Assembly: GCA_021737945.1 (NCBI GenBank)
Contig: JAIPCX010000003.1
Coordinates: forward strand, 1-64,000
Origin: Polynucleobacter sp.
GTDB lineage: Bacteria > Pseudomonadota > Gammaproteobacteria > Burkholderiales > Burkholderiaceae_D
Direction of reading: 5' to 3'
DNA length: 64,000 nucleotides
Positions within the stretch are counted from its first letter, which is position 1; each line of letters begins with the position of its first letter. This document shows positions 43,662-53,030 of the stretch, one piece after another. The notes under the pieces were generated by a model. The model searched no databases. It saw only the letters and a list, made by a program, of their open reading frames with translations, and had not been told where the DNA came from. A program made the position numbers and the translations under genes.

Positions 43662-44549
43662 ATGATGAACATTTTTATCCCTAGATCGTATCCATTACGC
43701 TTACTCGCCGGTGCGCTGATGGTAGGCGCATTATTTACGACAACGGCTACGTTGGCAGCGTGCCCTGATGATGCTGCCATTGATGCCTATGTTAAGGAAT
43801 TTAGTCAGAGAAAACTGAGTAAAGGTTTTGGGAATGAGATTAGCTTAGAGGATGCGGAGTGCGCCAAACGAAAACTCGGTAAAAAACTGACGCTACCTTT
43901 AGGTGCCTTGGTGGGTTATAAGGCTGCGTTTACTAATCCCGCTTTACAAAAACGCTTTGGTGTTGATGGCCCAAAGTGGGGTTATATGTATGAACGGAAT
44001 ATGATCGATATCATTGCTATTCTTCCTGCAGATTTCGGCGCGCGTCCTTTAGTTGAAGCTGATTTTTTAGTTGAAGTGAGTGATCCGCGCCTTGCTGATG
44101 CCAAGACACCCCTAGAAGCGTTGAGTTATTTAGAATCCATCATTCCTTTTATTGAGTTACCTGATTTAATGCTGGAAGGTCAGTTTAGTGGCAACGCCAT
44201 GATTTCAACGAATGTGGCTTTTCGTGGTGGTGTCTTAGGCATGGAAATCCCGGTGAAAAAAACCCAAGCCTTTGTCGATGCTCTTGCCAACATGACGGTG
44301 GTGATGACGGATGATGCCGAAGGCAAAGAGCTCGGGCGCGTCAAGGGTAGTGTGTTGATGGATAACCCGATTAATGCAGCAATGTGGTTGGCGCAAGCAT
44401 TGAAAAAAGATGGCATCACCTTGAAAAAAGGCGACATCTTGAGCTTGGGTGGATTTATACCGCCACTTCCTACCAAGCCTGGTATGAAGGCGCGAGTGCA
44501 GTACATCGGTTTGCCGGGCGATCCACAACTAACGGTGGAATTTAATTAA
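43662..44549 (+). CDS. exported hydratase-fold protein, probable lipoprotein
   Basis: A 295-residue member of the 2-keto-4-pentenoate hydratase/FAH-like fold with a clear N-terminal export signal (PLRLLAGALMVGALFTTTAT, about 11-30). The segment ends in TLAAC (Cys34), which fits a lipobox, so anchoring to the periplasmic face of a membrane is likely; cleavage by signal peptidase I is the alternative. The mature part shows LVGYKAAFTNPALQKRFGVD (about 83-102), LVEADFLVEVSD (metal-type acidic E-x-D-x-x-x-E, about 129-140) and GDILSLGGFIPPLPTKPGM near the end. Relatives act in the cytosol on ring-cleavage products; the reason for exporting this one is unknown. Confidence 0.8.
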   Translation: MMNIFIPRSYPLRLLAGALMVGALFTTTATLAACPDDAAIDAYVKEFSQRKLSKGFGNEISLEDAECAKRKLGKKLTLPLGALVGYKAAFTNPALQKRFGVDGPKWGYMYERNMIDIIAILPADFGARPLVEADFLVEVSDPRLADAKTPLEALSYLESIIPFIELPDLMLEGQFSGNAMISTNVAFRGGVLGMEIPVKKTQAFVDALANMTVVMTDDAEGKELGRVKGSVLMDNPINAAMWLAQALKKDGITLKKGDILSLGGFIPPLPTKPGMKARVQYIGLPGDPQLTVEFN

Positions 44550-44630
44550 GTTCATTCAAATTTTAAATGACTGAATGGCTGTTAGATGCGCCGACAAGAG
44601 CGCGTTGATCACAAGACGAAGGAAGAAACC

Positions 44631-46253
44631 ATGGTTGAATATTCGCGATTTTTGCCTTGGGTACTCTCGGGGTTTGGTTTTTTTTTATTTTTCCCGTTTT
44701 CTCATCTGCTGTCATTCATTTGTTTAATTCTTTTTATCATTGGCTGGCGTGATTATCGTCAAGAGCATCATGCCGTATTAAGAAATTATCCGATAACTGG
44801 GCATCTACGTTTTATGCTCGAATATATTCGCCCGGAGATTCGGCAGTATTTTCTGGAAAGCGATGAAGAAAATTTGCCTTTCTCGCGTAATCAGCGGGCG
44901 ATGGTTTACTCGCGCGCAAAACGACAAAATGATGCTCGTGGCTTTGGCACCATTAAATCCGTGTATGGCAAAGAGACAGAGTGGATAGGGCATTCAGCCG
45001 CTCCTAAAGTGGCCGACCCTGATACGTTTCGTATACGTATTGGTGGGCCGCAATGCACACAGCCCTATCAGGCATCGATATTTAATATTTCTGCGATGAG
45101 TTTTGGATCGCTTTCGTCCAACGCCATACTGGCGTTAAATCGTGGCGCGAAAATGGGCGGTTTTTATCATGACACCGGTGAGGGATCGATTTCCTCCTAC
45201 CATCGTGAACATGGCGGCGATCTGGTGTGGGAAATAGGTTCGGGTTATTTTGGTTGCCGTACGTTAGACGGCAAGTTTGACCCCGAGCGATTCGCCGAGC
45301 AGGCGGCTGCGCCTCAGGTAAAAATGATAGAAATAAAAATGTCGCAAGGCGCTAAGCCAGGACATGGTGGTGTGTTACCCGCGGCTAAAGTCACGATGGA
45401 GATTGCTACTACGCGCGGTGTACCTATGGGACAGAATTGTGTTTCACCCGCGTCGCATAGCGCGTTTTCAAATCCGATTGAATTGATGGCCTTTATTCGT
45501 CAGCTGCGTGAGCTATCCGCTGGCAAACCCGTCGGGTTTAAATTATGTATTGGTCAGCCGTGGGAATGGTTTGCCATCGCTAAGGCGATGATGGAAACGG
45601 ATACGTATCCTGATTTCATCGTTGTCGATGGTAGCGAAGGGGGAACGGGCGCAGCACCGGTGGAGTTTGCGGATTATATGGGTATGCCCATGCGAGATGG
45701 GCTGCGACTGGTGCACAACACCTTGGTCGGTATAGATAAACGTGATCGAGTGCGCGTGGGTGCTTCAGGAAAAATCATTTCTGCATTTGATATCGCACGC
45801 GCGATTGCATTGGGAGCTGACTGGTGTAATTCTGCCCGCGGATTTATGTTTGCTTTGGGGTGTATCCAATCGCGCAGCTGTCACACCGATACGTGCCCGA
45901 CTGGCGTGGCTACCCAAGATCCAAATCGTCAACGTGCATTAGTAGTACCGGATAAAGCAACGCGCGTGGCAAATTTTCATGAGCTAACGATCGATGCCTT
46001 GTCCGAGTTAGTAGGCGCTGCAGGACTACAACATCCCGAGCAAATCACTTCGGATCACATCATGGTTCGAGGAGAGGGTGGTCAACCGCTAGCTCTGACG
46101 GCTACTCTGCCAACAGTCAGTCAAGCAGCCTTACTTGATGATGCTAATCTAGGTCATTTACCTGAACCGTTTCGCAGTTACTGGGCAAGCTCAAGCGCCG
46201 AGTCGTTTGAGCGTCGGCGCTTGATTCAACAGTCAATAGAGATTACAGATTAA
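44631..46253 (+). CDS. FMN-binding glutamate synthase family protein
   Basis: A 540-residue protein with one or two hydrophobic helices at the N terminus (FLPWVLSGFGFFLFFPFSHL and following), then a GltB-like FMN barrel. Key features are ISAMSFGSLSSNAILALNRG, HDTGEGSISSYHREHGGDL, EIKMSQGAKPGHGGVLPAAK, DGSEGGTGAAPVEFADYMG and the 3Fe-4S-type cysteines in GCIQSRSCHTDTCPTGVATQ. It lacks the glutaminase domain of true glutamate synthase, so the reaction is uncertain. ATG at 44631 has GGAAG upstream; a longer in-frame start at 44586 lacks a ribosome site. Its 3' end overlaps the RND pump gene by 11 bases on the opposite strand. Confidence 0.88.
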   Translation: MVEYSRFLPWVLSGFGFFLFFPFSHLLSFICLILFIIGWRDYRQEHHAVLRNYPITGHLRFMLEYIRPEIRQYFLESDEENLPFSRNQRAMVYSRAKRQNDARGFGTIKSVYGKETEWIGHSAAPKVADPDTFRIRIGGPQCTQPYQASIFNISAMSFGSLSSNAILALNRGAKMGGFYHDTGEGSISSYHREHGGDLVWEIGSGYFGCRTLDGKFDPERFAEQAAAPQVKMIEIKMSQGAKPGHGGVLPAAKVTMEIATTRGVPMGQNCVSPASHSAFSNPIELMAFIRQLRELSAGKPVGFKLCIGQPWEWFAIAKAMMETDTYPDFIVVDGSEGGTGAAPVEFADYMGMPMRDGLRLVHNTLVGIDKRDRVRVGASGKIISAFDIARAIALGADWCNSARGFMFALGCIQSRSCHTDTCPTGVATQDPNRQRALVVPDKATRVANFHELTIDALSELVGAAGLQHPEQITSDHIMVRGEGGQPLALTATLPTVSQAALLDDANLGHLPEPFRSYWASSSAESFERRRLIQQSIEITD

Positions 46254-49200
46254 CGGAATCTTTTGATTCCAGCGGTGGTTCAAACCAGCGATATAAAACG
46301 GGTAATACGACCAGTGTCAGCAGTGTTGAGGTGATCAAGCCACCAATAACCACGATAGCGAGTGGTCGTTGTACTTCCGATCCGGGCCCTGTCGCGAATA
46401 AGAAGGGAACCAACCCTAACAAAGCGACTGTTGCTGTCATCATCACTGGACGAAAGCGTTGAGCGCAACCTTCGCGTATGGCTTGAGCTACCGGTAGTCC
46501 ATCCTGAGTAAGTTTTCGCACGTAGGTAATGAGAACCACGCCGTTCAAAACAGCTATACCCCACAGTGCGATAAATCCAACTGAAGCAGGCACGGAAAGA
46601 TATTCACCCGTAATGGCTAATCCGAACACGCCACCGATCGATGCAAACGGTAATACGGTGATGATGAGCCCAGCTAATCGCATGGAGTTGAACATTAAAA
46701 ATAGCAGGAAATAAATCGCCACCACCGTGAGGGGAACGATGACCATCAGCGTTTTCATGGCGCGTTCCATATTCTCAAACTGCCCGCCCCAGGAGAAATA
46801 ATAGCCATCTGGAAGAACGATTTTTTGTTCGACTTGTTGCTGTACTTCTGCGACAAAGCCACCTAAATCACGGCCAGCCACATTGGCACCGACCACAATA
46901 CGGCGCTTACCCATTTCACGTTGTATGTTGGGTGGGCCATCCATGACTTTGATGCTCGCTACGCTACTCAAAGGAATCATGGCGTTTTCCGCGGTACGTA
47001 GCATCGTCGAACGAATGACATCAACAGAATCACGATAGTTTTCCGGATAGCGAAGCAGTATGCCGTAGCGACGCTCACCCTCATACAGCTGACTGACTTC
47101 GCTGCCACCGATAGCTGTCTCGATAATGCTGTGTATGTCGGACACATTGATACCGTAACGAGCAATGGCGCGTCTATCAATATCAATGGTTAGTGCTTGT
47201 TGGCCAGATAGCCGATCGATACGAATATCGCGCGCACCAGGAACTTGTTTAACGACTTTGGCGACTTCTTCTGATAGACGTTTGAGTTCACTTAAATCGT
47301 CACCAAAGATCTTGATCGCTAATTGTGAGCGTACGCCAGTAAGCATTTCATCGACACGTTGGGCAATCGGCTGATTCATCACAATCTGAACACCGGGTAA
47401 ATTACCTAAAGCTTTGCGTATGTCTTCTTCGATTTCTACTTGCGTTCTATCGCTGTTGGGATCAATGGAAACAATAGGATTTGATTCATTGGGTGCTGTA
47501 GGGTCAGCCGGTGACTCTCCACGACCGAGCAGCGATACCGCTTTGCTTACCCCGGGAACTTGGCTGACGATTTTCATGACATTCATGTCGATTTGTATGG
47601 CTTCATTCAGTGAAATACTGGGCATACGAATAATCGACGGCGTAATTGAACCTTCTTTCAGAGTAGGAATAAAGCTTTTGCCGAGGAAAGGTACCAGCAT
47701 GAACGAGGTCACCAAGAGTACGACGGCAGCAAAAACGGTTTTCTTTTCTGAAGCCAACGCTGCATTCAGCAGAGTTTGATAATGCCGCTTCATCCAGGCG
47801 ATGGGCCGAGTATCGCTTTCTGCTCCTCCTCCACCTTTGAGAATATAAGAGCAAAGGGCAGGGGAGAGTAACAATGACACTACCAGTGAGACTGCAAGAG
47901 CAATAGCAATCGTGAGTGCGAGTGGCGCAAACATTTTTCCTTCCATGCCGGTTAAGGTCATAAGTGGAAGGAAAACGAGAATGATGATGGAGATCCCGTA
48001 GATTGTCGGTTTAGCCACCTCCAGCGTGGCGTTCAGTACGACGTTGAGCCGTTCATGTTTTTGAGCGTGCCCCAGTTGGTGGAATACATTTTCGACCACC
48101 ACCACGGTGGCATCCACCATCAGACCTATGGCGATAGCCAACCCCCCTAGCGACATGAGGTTCGCTGATAAACCGATTCGGTTCATGATCATGAAGGTAA
48201 TTAAGGGCGTGATGATTAAGGTAGCAACCACCACTAGGCTCGATCGTATATCGCCTAAAAAGATGAGAAGCACAATCACTACCAAAATCACACCTTCTAT
48301 CAGCACCTTGCCCACCATCCAAAGTGAGGCATCAACTAATTCAGTACGATCATAAAAAGGAACGATCTGTAGACCGTCGGGTAGCATGCCTTTGCTATTT
48401 ATTTCATTGACCTTGGTTTTCAGTCGACCCACAATTTCTTTGGCATTACCGCCGCGTAGCATCATCACAATCGCGCCAGCAGATTCTGTATCGCCATTCG
48501 TAATTAATGCGCCTTGTCGTAACGCCGAGCCTATTTTTACTTCAGCTACATCCCTAACAAAAACAGGAATTCCCCGCTCTTCTTTCAAGACGATATTACT
48601 GATGTCGCCAACAGATTTGGTCAGGCCCAGACCGCGTATCAAATATTGTTCAGGCCCCAGAGGCAAAATACCACCGCCTGAATTGGCATTATTTTTCGCA
48701 AGTGCTGTGCGTACTTCTTCCAGCGATAAATGATAATGGCGTAAGCGATCGGGATTAACTAATACTTGATATTGTTTTTCTAAGCCGCCAAAAGAATTAA
48801 TTTCAGCGACGCCTGAAATGGATCGCAACATGGGACGCACTACCCAGTCTTGCACCGAACGTCTTTCCATTAATTCGGTTTCAGATAATTTTCGTGTGCC
48901 GTCGTCTTTTCTTTGTAATGTGTACTGATAAACCTCACCGAGGCCGGTACTCACTGGGCCAAGGATGGGTGTAATACCCTCGGGCAATCGTGTTGTCGCT
49001 TCCATCAGCCTTTCCATGACTAACTGCCGTGCGAAGTACACATCAGTGGCGTCAGTAAAAACGAGGGTGATGATGGACAATCCGCTGCGATTTAACGATC
49101 GCATTTCAGTTAGGCCGGGCAAGCCCGTCATACCTATTTCTAGTGGTACGGTCACAAAACGTTCCACTTCTTCCGGAGAACGCCCCGGCGCTTCAGTCGC

Positions 49201-49347
49201 TATCTGAACTTGAACATTGGTGACATCGGGGAAAGCATCGACCGATAGTTTGAGTGTAGAACGTATGCCAAAACCGACTAAGGCCAGCGCAATGACTAAC
49301 ATGATCAGGCGCGCCTTGAGCGCCTCACGGATCAGACTGGAAATCAT
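46243..49347 (-). CDS. heavy-metal-type RND efflux pump (CzcA/CusA family)
   Basis: Inner-membrane proton-driven RND pump of 1034 residues. The N-terminal helix is followed by LSVDAFPDVTNVQVQIATEA and PGRSPEEVERFVTVPLE, the HME-family opening. The proton-relay helix TM4 reads GLAIAIGLMVDATVVVVENV (about 389-408), closer to the monovalent-type pattern than to CzcA's DFG form; the metal cannot be assigned. The late helices include FALPFASIGGVFGLAITGEYL-like sequence and PVMMTATVALLGLVPF. First gene promoter is upstream at the OMF gene: the order of transcription is outer-membrane factor, adaptor, pump. Gap to the adaptor is two bases. Confidence 0.93.
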   Translation of the reverse strand: MISSLIREALKARLIMLVIALALVGFGIRSTLKLSVDAFPDVTNVQVQIATEAPGRSPEEVERFVTVPLEIGMTGLPGLTEMRSLNRSGLSIITLVFTDATDVYFARQLVMERLMEATTRLPEGITPILGPVSTGLGEVYQYTLQRKDDGTRKLSETELMERRSVQDWVVRPMLRSISGVAEINSFGGLEKQYQVLVNPDRLRHYHLSLEEVRTALAKNNANSGGGILPLGPEQYLIRGLGLTKSVGDISNIVLKEERGIPVFVRDVAEVKIGSALRQGALITNGDTESAGAIVMMLRGGNAKEIVGRLKTKVNEINSKGMLPDGLQIVPFYDRTELVDASLWMVGKVLIEGVILVVIVLLIFLGDIRSSLVVVATLIITPLITFMIMNRIGLSANLMSLGGLAIAIGLMVDATVVVVENVFHQLGHAQKHERLNVVLNATLEVAKPTIYGISIIILVFLPLMTLTGMEGKMFAPLALTIAIALAVSLVVSLLLSPALCSYILKGGGGAESDTRPIAWMKRHYQTLLNAALASEKKTVFAAVVLLVTSFMLVPFLGKSFIPTLKEGSITPSIIRMPSISLNEAIQIDMNVMKIVSQVPGVSKAVSLLGRGESPADPTAPNESNPIVSIDPNSDRTQVEIEEDIRKALGNLPGVQIVMNQPIAQRVDEMLTGVRSQLAIKIFGDDLSELKRLSEEVAKVVKQVPGARDIRIDRLSGQQALTIDIDRRAIARYGINVSDIHSIIETAIGGSEVSQLYEGERRYGILLRYPENYRDSVDVIRSTMLRTAENAMIPLSSVASIKVMDGPPNIQREMGKRRIVVGANVAGRDLGGFVAEVQQQVEQKIVLPDGYYFSWGGQFENMERAMKTLMVIVPLTVVAIYFLLFLMFNSMRLAGLIITVLPFASIGGVFGLAITGEYLSVPASVGFIALWGIAVLNGVVLITYVRKLTQDGLPVAQAIREGCAQRFRPVMMTATVALLGLVPFLFATGPGSEVQRPLAIVVIGGLITSTLLTLVVLPVLYRWFEPPLESKDSVNL

Positions 49348-49349
49348 GC

Positions 49350-50516
49350 TTACTCCAGTTCTGCGCGCTTGCGCTGGCTATTCAGATGAAAACTTCCATC
49401 CACAACGATGAGCGATCCCTCTTTAATCCCTTTTTTCACGGGTCGCAGCTCGCCAGCAGTGGGTTCGAGCTCAACTTCAGTCAGCCGAAAATGGTTTTTT
49501 TCAATTTGTACAAATACATAATCTTTGTCATTTTCTCGAACTACCGCCGAGCCTGGTACGGCAAGCTGTTTGCGTAAACCACCACTCAAATGCAAGGTGG
49601 CGAGCATTTGTGGCTTGAGTTCAAATTTAGGATTTTCTACCGAGGTACGAATTGGAACGGTGCGCGTATCTTGTTGCACTGTATCGCTGACAAACACGAT
49701 GCGCCCTTTAAGTTTTTGCTTACCTAAAGCAGGAACTTCTACTTCCACGAGTTGATTCAAATGAACGGAGTTGGCATCTTGTTCAGGTAGCGCGCCTACC
49801 ACCCATACATTCGATAAATCGGCCACAGTAAATAAAGGATCACCCGGCTGCGCCACTTGTCCCTGACTGACTTTTCGCTCTACTACGATGCCGGTTCGGT
49901 TGGCGGTGATAGCCACTTCCGAGGCAAGTGCGCCTGTTTCACGCAGTCGTTCGATTAACGCTTCGGACAATCCGATCAATCGTAACTGGTCTGTCGCTGC
50001 GCGTAACTCTGCACGTGCTACAGAAAGTTCTACCTCACGGCGCTGTAATTCGGCATTACCAATAACATCGGCAGTGACTAATTGCTGTGCACGTTCAACG
50101 GAGCGTTCAGCGAGTTTGGTGGCTGAGAGCGCACGTAAAAAACCTAGCTGTGCATTGCTTAATTCTGGGCTGGCAAGCTTAGCAAGCGGTTGTCCGGCTT
50201 TCACACGGTCACCCACCTCGGCCATCACTTGAGTCACACGTCCGGTAATTGATGAGCCTATGCGAGTCGTGCGTTGTTCATTGGCTTCGATCCGGCCAGT
50301 GACCTTTTGCACTACAGCGAGCTCGACTATTTGTGCTGGTTCGATCACAAATTGTTTAGCCATTTCTTCCTTTAGAATGACATCTAAAGGATTGAGCTTT
50401 GCTACATTTTGTTCCGCAGGTTTAGTTTTGGGCGTGTCATTTTTTCCGCATCCGTAGCTAACTAGCAGGACAGCGCACAGCGAAAGGGTTGTGTGAAGAA
50501 GATGGCAGCGTTTCAT
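49350..50516 (-). CDS. RND periplasmic adaptor protein (CzcB/CusB type)
   Basis: Membrane-fusion protein of 388 residues linking the RND pump to its outer-membrane channel. The N-terminal signal ends in LLVSYGCGKN (Cys at about 23), a plausible though imperfect lipobox. Barrel-sandwich halves are GSSITGRVTQVMAEVGDRVK (about 87-106) with GQPLAKLASPEL, and ITANRTGIVVERKVSQGQVA (about 197-216) with GDPLFTVADLSNVWV; between them is the helical hairpin. The stop lies two bases before the pump start on the minus strand. No metal-binding His/Met cluster stands out at the N terminus. Confidence 0.92.
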   Translation of the reverse strand: MKRCHLLHTTLSLCAVLLVSYGCGKNDTPKTKPAEQNVAKLNPLDVILKEEMAKQFVIEPAQIVELAVVQKVTGRIEANEQRTTRIGSSITGRVTQVMAEVGDRVKAGQPLAKLASPELSNAQLGFLRALSATKLAERSVERAQQLVTADVIGNAELQRREVELSVARAELRAATDQLRLIGLSEALIERLRETGALASEVAITANRTGIVVERKVSQGQVAQPGDPLFTVADLSNVWVVGALPEQDANSVHLNQLVEVEVPALGKQKLKGRIVFVSDTVQQDTRTVPIRTSVENPKFELKPQMLATLHLSGGLRKQLAVPGSAVVRENDKDYVFVQIEKNHFRLTEVELEPTAGELRPVKKGIKEGSLIVVDGSFHLNSQRKRAELE

Positions 50517-50570
50517 GATGTCCGTTGGTAACGTAAATAATAGGTTTCAACTAGGGGTTGTAATCACTGA

Positions 50571-51920
50571 TCACGGGATAGATGGTCTTAAAAGAGCATG
50601 CTTGCCCGCCAGAGAATCTAGATCGATCAACGAGGCTTGAAGTTGATAACGCGCCAACAAAAGATCCTGGCGCACGGCACGCAATACGCGTTCTGCATCG
50701 AGTACTTCGAGTATCCCGCGCTCACCGAAGCGATAGGCTGCTTGGGCCACTCGCAAAGCCGCTTCAGCATCGCGCATGGCGCCTTCGGATAGCGCCTTAA
50801 TTCTTACTTGTGCGATCTCGATAGATTTCCAGGAAAGTTCCAATTGCTGCAGCAGCTCGGCACGTCGTCCTTCGAGACGGGTGAGAGTGCGTTCGCGTTC
50901 TCCTATGGCTTCAGCACGCGGGCCAAGTTTTTGATCGAGCAGCGGTATCTGCACGCTCACACCGACTAAATTTTGTCGTACGTCGGGTTGATTAATTTGC
51001 GCTAATCTGATGTCGACGCCGGCCCAGCGACTAGCCTCAGCCTCATTGATGCGTGATTTGTTACGCTCAAGTTCGGAAGTGAGAACGCGCAAGTCAGGAT
51101 TATCTCGAAGTGCTGTCTCTTTTAGGTTAGCTAATTGAGGGAGTTCATGGGCATCGGCGAGTTGTGCATCGAGTTCCCAACGCGCGGGTAATTGACCGCC
51201 AGCTAGACGATTTAGTGATATCGCCGCTTGAGCGATTTGCAGCTGTGCTGTCTGCTTTTTCTGGCGAGCGTTAACGATTTCTGCATCGGATTTAATTAAT
51301 TCGTAGCGGCCAGCCTCTCCTGTCTCTACACGCAAGCGTACGCGTTCACGGATTTGTTCGAGTAATGCGAGGGCATCGCTTGCTGCGATGGCTTCTTCGC
51401 GCCGTAATAGATATTCATAAGCGCGAAGTTTGACTTGCGCAACCAATTCATTACGTATTTGTCCAAGCAATTCTAGACTGGTATTTTCTGCGAACAACGC
51501 GCTGTCTACCCGTGCGCTACGTAAGGCTGGGTTTTCAATGAGCTGCGAGATTCCTACCACTGTAACCGCACCTGCTTGCGAGGCTGTTTGGGCAATGCTG
51601 TTGCGTCCCGAATCAAATTCAATACGCGGGTTGGGCAGGGCGCTTGAGGTCGTCACAGCAGCGCGTGCAATATCAACTGAGCGTAATCCTGTTTGCAGTG
51701 ATGCGTTATGTTTCAGAGCGAACCCAACTAAATCGTCAACGCTCAATTGTGCCGCGGGTGACGTGTCCGTAGATGATTGTTGTGCATACGTGGGCAAGCA
51801 CAGCGCTATTGCTATCACCGAAGCAAACGATGTAATGAGTCTTCGTTGAGCATTATTTTTACTCCACATACTTAGCAATGAAGTTGTTGCTAATTGAATA
51901 ATTGAGATGTGACTCACCAT
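50571..51920 (-). CDS. outer-membrane efflux protein (TolC/CzcC family)
   Basis: Outer-membrane factor of 449 residues, first gene of the RND operon. The signal peptide ends near LCLPTYAQQ (about residue 47), which is long because the chosen ATG adds about 17 residues; an internal ATG at 51869 gives a more usual signal peptide and is equally plausible, as neither has a strong ribosome site. Paired OEP repeats are present (DLVGFALKHNASLQTGLRSV at about 65, LKETALRDNPDLRVLTSELE at about 265), with long coiled-coil helices rich in Ala, Glu and Arg. Confidence 0.9.
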   Translation of the reverse strand: MVSHISIIQLATTSLLSMWSKNNAQRRLITSFASVIAIALCLPTYAQQSSTDTSPAAQLSVDDLVGFALKHNASLQTGLRSVDIARAAVTTSSALPNPRIEFDSGRNSIAQTASQAGAVTVVGISQLIENPALRSARVDSALFAENTSLELLGQIRNELVAQVKLRAYEYLLRREEAIAASDALALLEQIRERVRLRVETGEAGRYELIKSDAEIVNARQKKQTAQLQIAQAAISLNRLAGGQLPARWELDAQLADAHELPQLANLKETALRDNPDLRVLTSELERNKSRINEAEASRWAGVDIRLAQINQPDVRQNLVGVSVQIPLLDQKLGPRAEAIGERERTLTRLEGRRAELLQQLELSWKSIEIAQVRIKALSEGAMRDAEAALRVAQAAYRFGERGILEVLDAERVLRAVRQDLLLARYQLQASLIDLDSLAGKHALLRPSIP

Positions 51921-52116
51921 GGTTTCGGGCTATTTGTCAGTTAACTGTCAGGAATAAGAAAGAATTATGTCAGAAAATTAAGAGTCATGCAGACGAGCTA
52001 TCAAATAATTCAGCAGAGGATGCTCTCTACTTAATCTAGATCTGACTTATCGAAGTGAATGATACTTGGCTAGCGCAAGGTTAGCGCTGTTTACTACCTA
52101 AATGAAGCGAAGCCAT

Positions 52117-52149
52117 AAAAAAAAGCCCGCGAAGCATATCGCGGGCTTT
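52117..52149 (-). terminator. Rho-independent terminator of the beta-barrel gene
   Basis: AAAGCCCGCGA (52122-52132) pairs perfectly with TCGCGGGCTTT (52139-52149) around AGCATA. On the minus strand it is followed by eight T residues, making a strong terminator about 40 bases after the beta-barrel stop codon. Confidence 0.92.
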
Positions 52150-52188
52150 AAGGTGATGCAGGTAAATTTGGTCAATTCAGCGCAGTGA

Positions 52189-52836
52189 TTAGTAGTTGTG
52201 CTGATAGTGCAGGCGCCAGCTCTTTCTTTCCTCTGTGTAGTCATCCGCCGTAGATTGACTGTATCGGAGGCCAACGGTGTTGGTCTTGTCCAGATCAAAC
52301 AACAGCATGCCGTGCAGACGGATGCTTTCATAGGAGTACGTTCTTGAAAATGCTTTTTGATAAGAACCGTTATCTAGCGCATTACGGTAGCGCAGACCCG
52401 TGTCGAAGGCGAGATTGTCCATCAACTGAAATTTAACACCACCATCGATAGCGAAATGAGTGAAGTGGTTAGCATCCTTACTCATTTTTTCACCTAAGCG
52501 AAATGCGGCGTAAGGAGTAATTGAATCGGTGAGTTTGTAGGACTTTTTGATTTTCAGTTCGATGTTGTTACTGATGGTCTGAGTGCCACTATCATCTTTT
52601 TGACTCACCCCTGCCTTGATGGAGTATTCCATTTTGTGCGGGCCTTTGACGCCAACCGTGAGGTTTGCGCCAATGTAATCACGCGCGATATTGCTGACTG
52701 TTTCGCCAATTGTTTGGCTGTGCTTTTCGTCTTTTTCAGAATTTACGTCGAACATGAAAAACGGCTTATAGTCGCCTTCGGCGTGCGCTGCGAAACTGGC
52801 TAATAGAATCGCACTAGAAATAAATAATTTTTTCAT
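52189..52836 (-). CDS. small outer-membrane beta-barrel protein
   Basis: A 215-residue protein with a standard signal peptide (LFISSAILLASFAAHA, cleavage about residue 19). The mature chain alternates polar and hydrophobic residues in about twelve strands and ends in HYQHNY, with a terminal aromatic as required by the BAM insertion machinery. Size and strand pattern resemble KdgM-type oligosaccharide porins, but this is a weak resemblance. GGAGAG precedes the ATG, and a strong terminator follows, so it is monocistronic. Ligand unknown. Confidence 0.82.
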   Translation of the reverse strand: MKKLFISSAILLASFAAHAEGDYKPFFMFDVNSEKDEKHSQTIGETVSNIARDYIGANLTVGVKGPHKMEYSIKAGVSQKDDSGTQTISNNIELKIKKSYKLTDSITPYAAFRLGEKMSKDANHFTHFAIDGGVKFQLMDNLAFDTGLRYRNALDNGSYQKAFSRTYSYESIRLHGMLLFDLDKTNTVGLRYSQSTADDYTEERKSWRLHYQHNY

Positions 52837-53030
52837 AAGTCTCTCCGCGTATACATTTCTTCACTAAGACCAAGTATAGGTGAAAGGAATATGAAATTTA
52901 ACTCTACACATCATGTTAAAAGTGTAAATGTGGCGAATTTGTAGAAGTTGGAAAAACGAGAAGAAGTAAAACAGAAAAAGGACATCACTAATTTATAAAT
53001 AAATAATTAAAAAATTAGTAATTATTTAAG

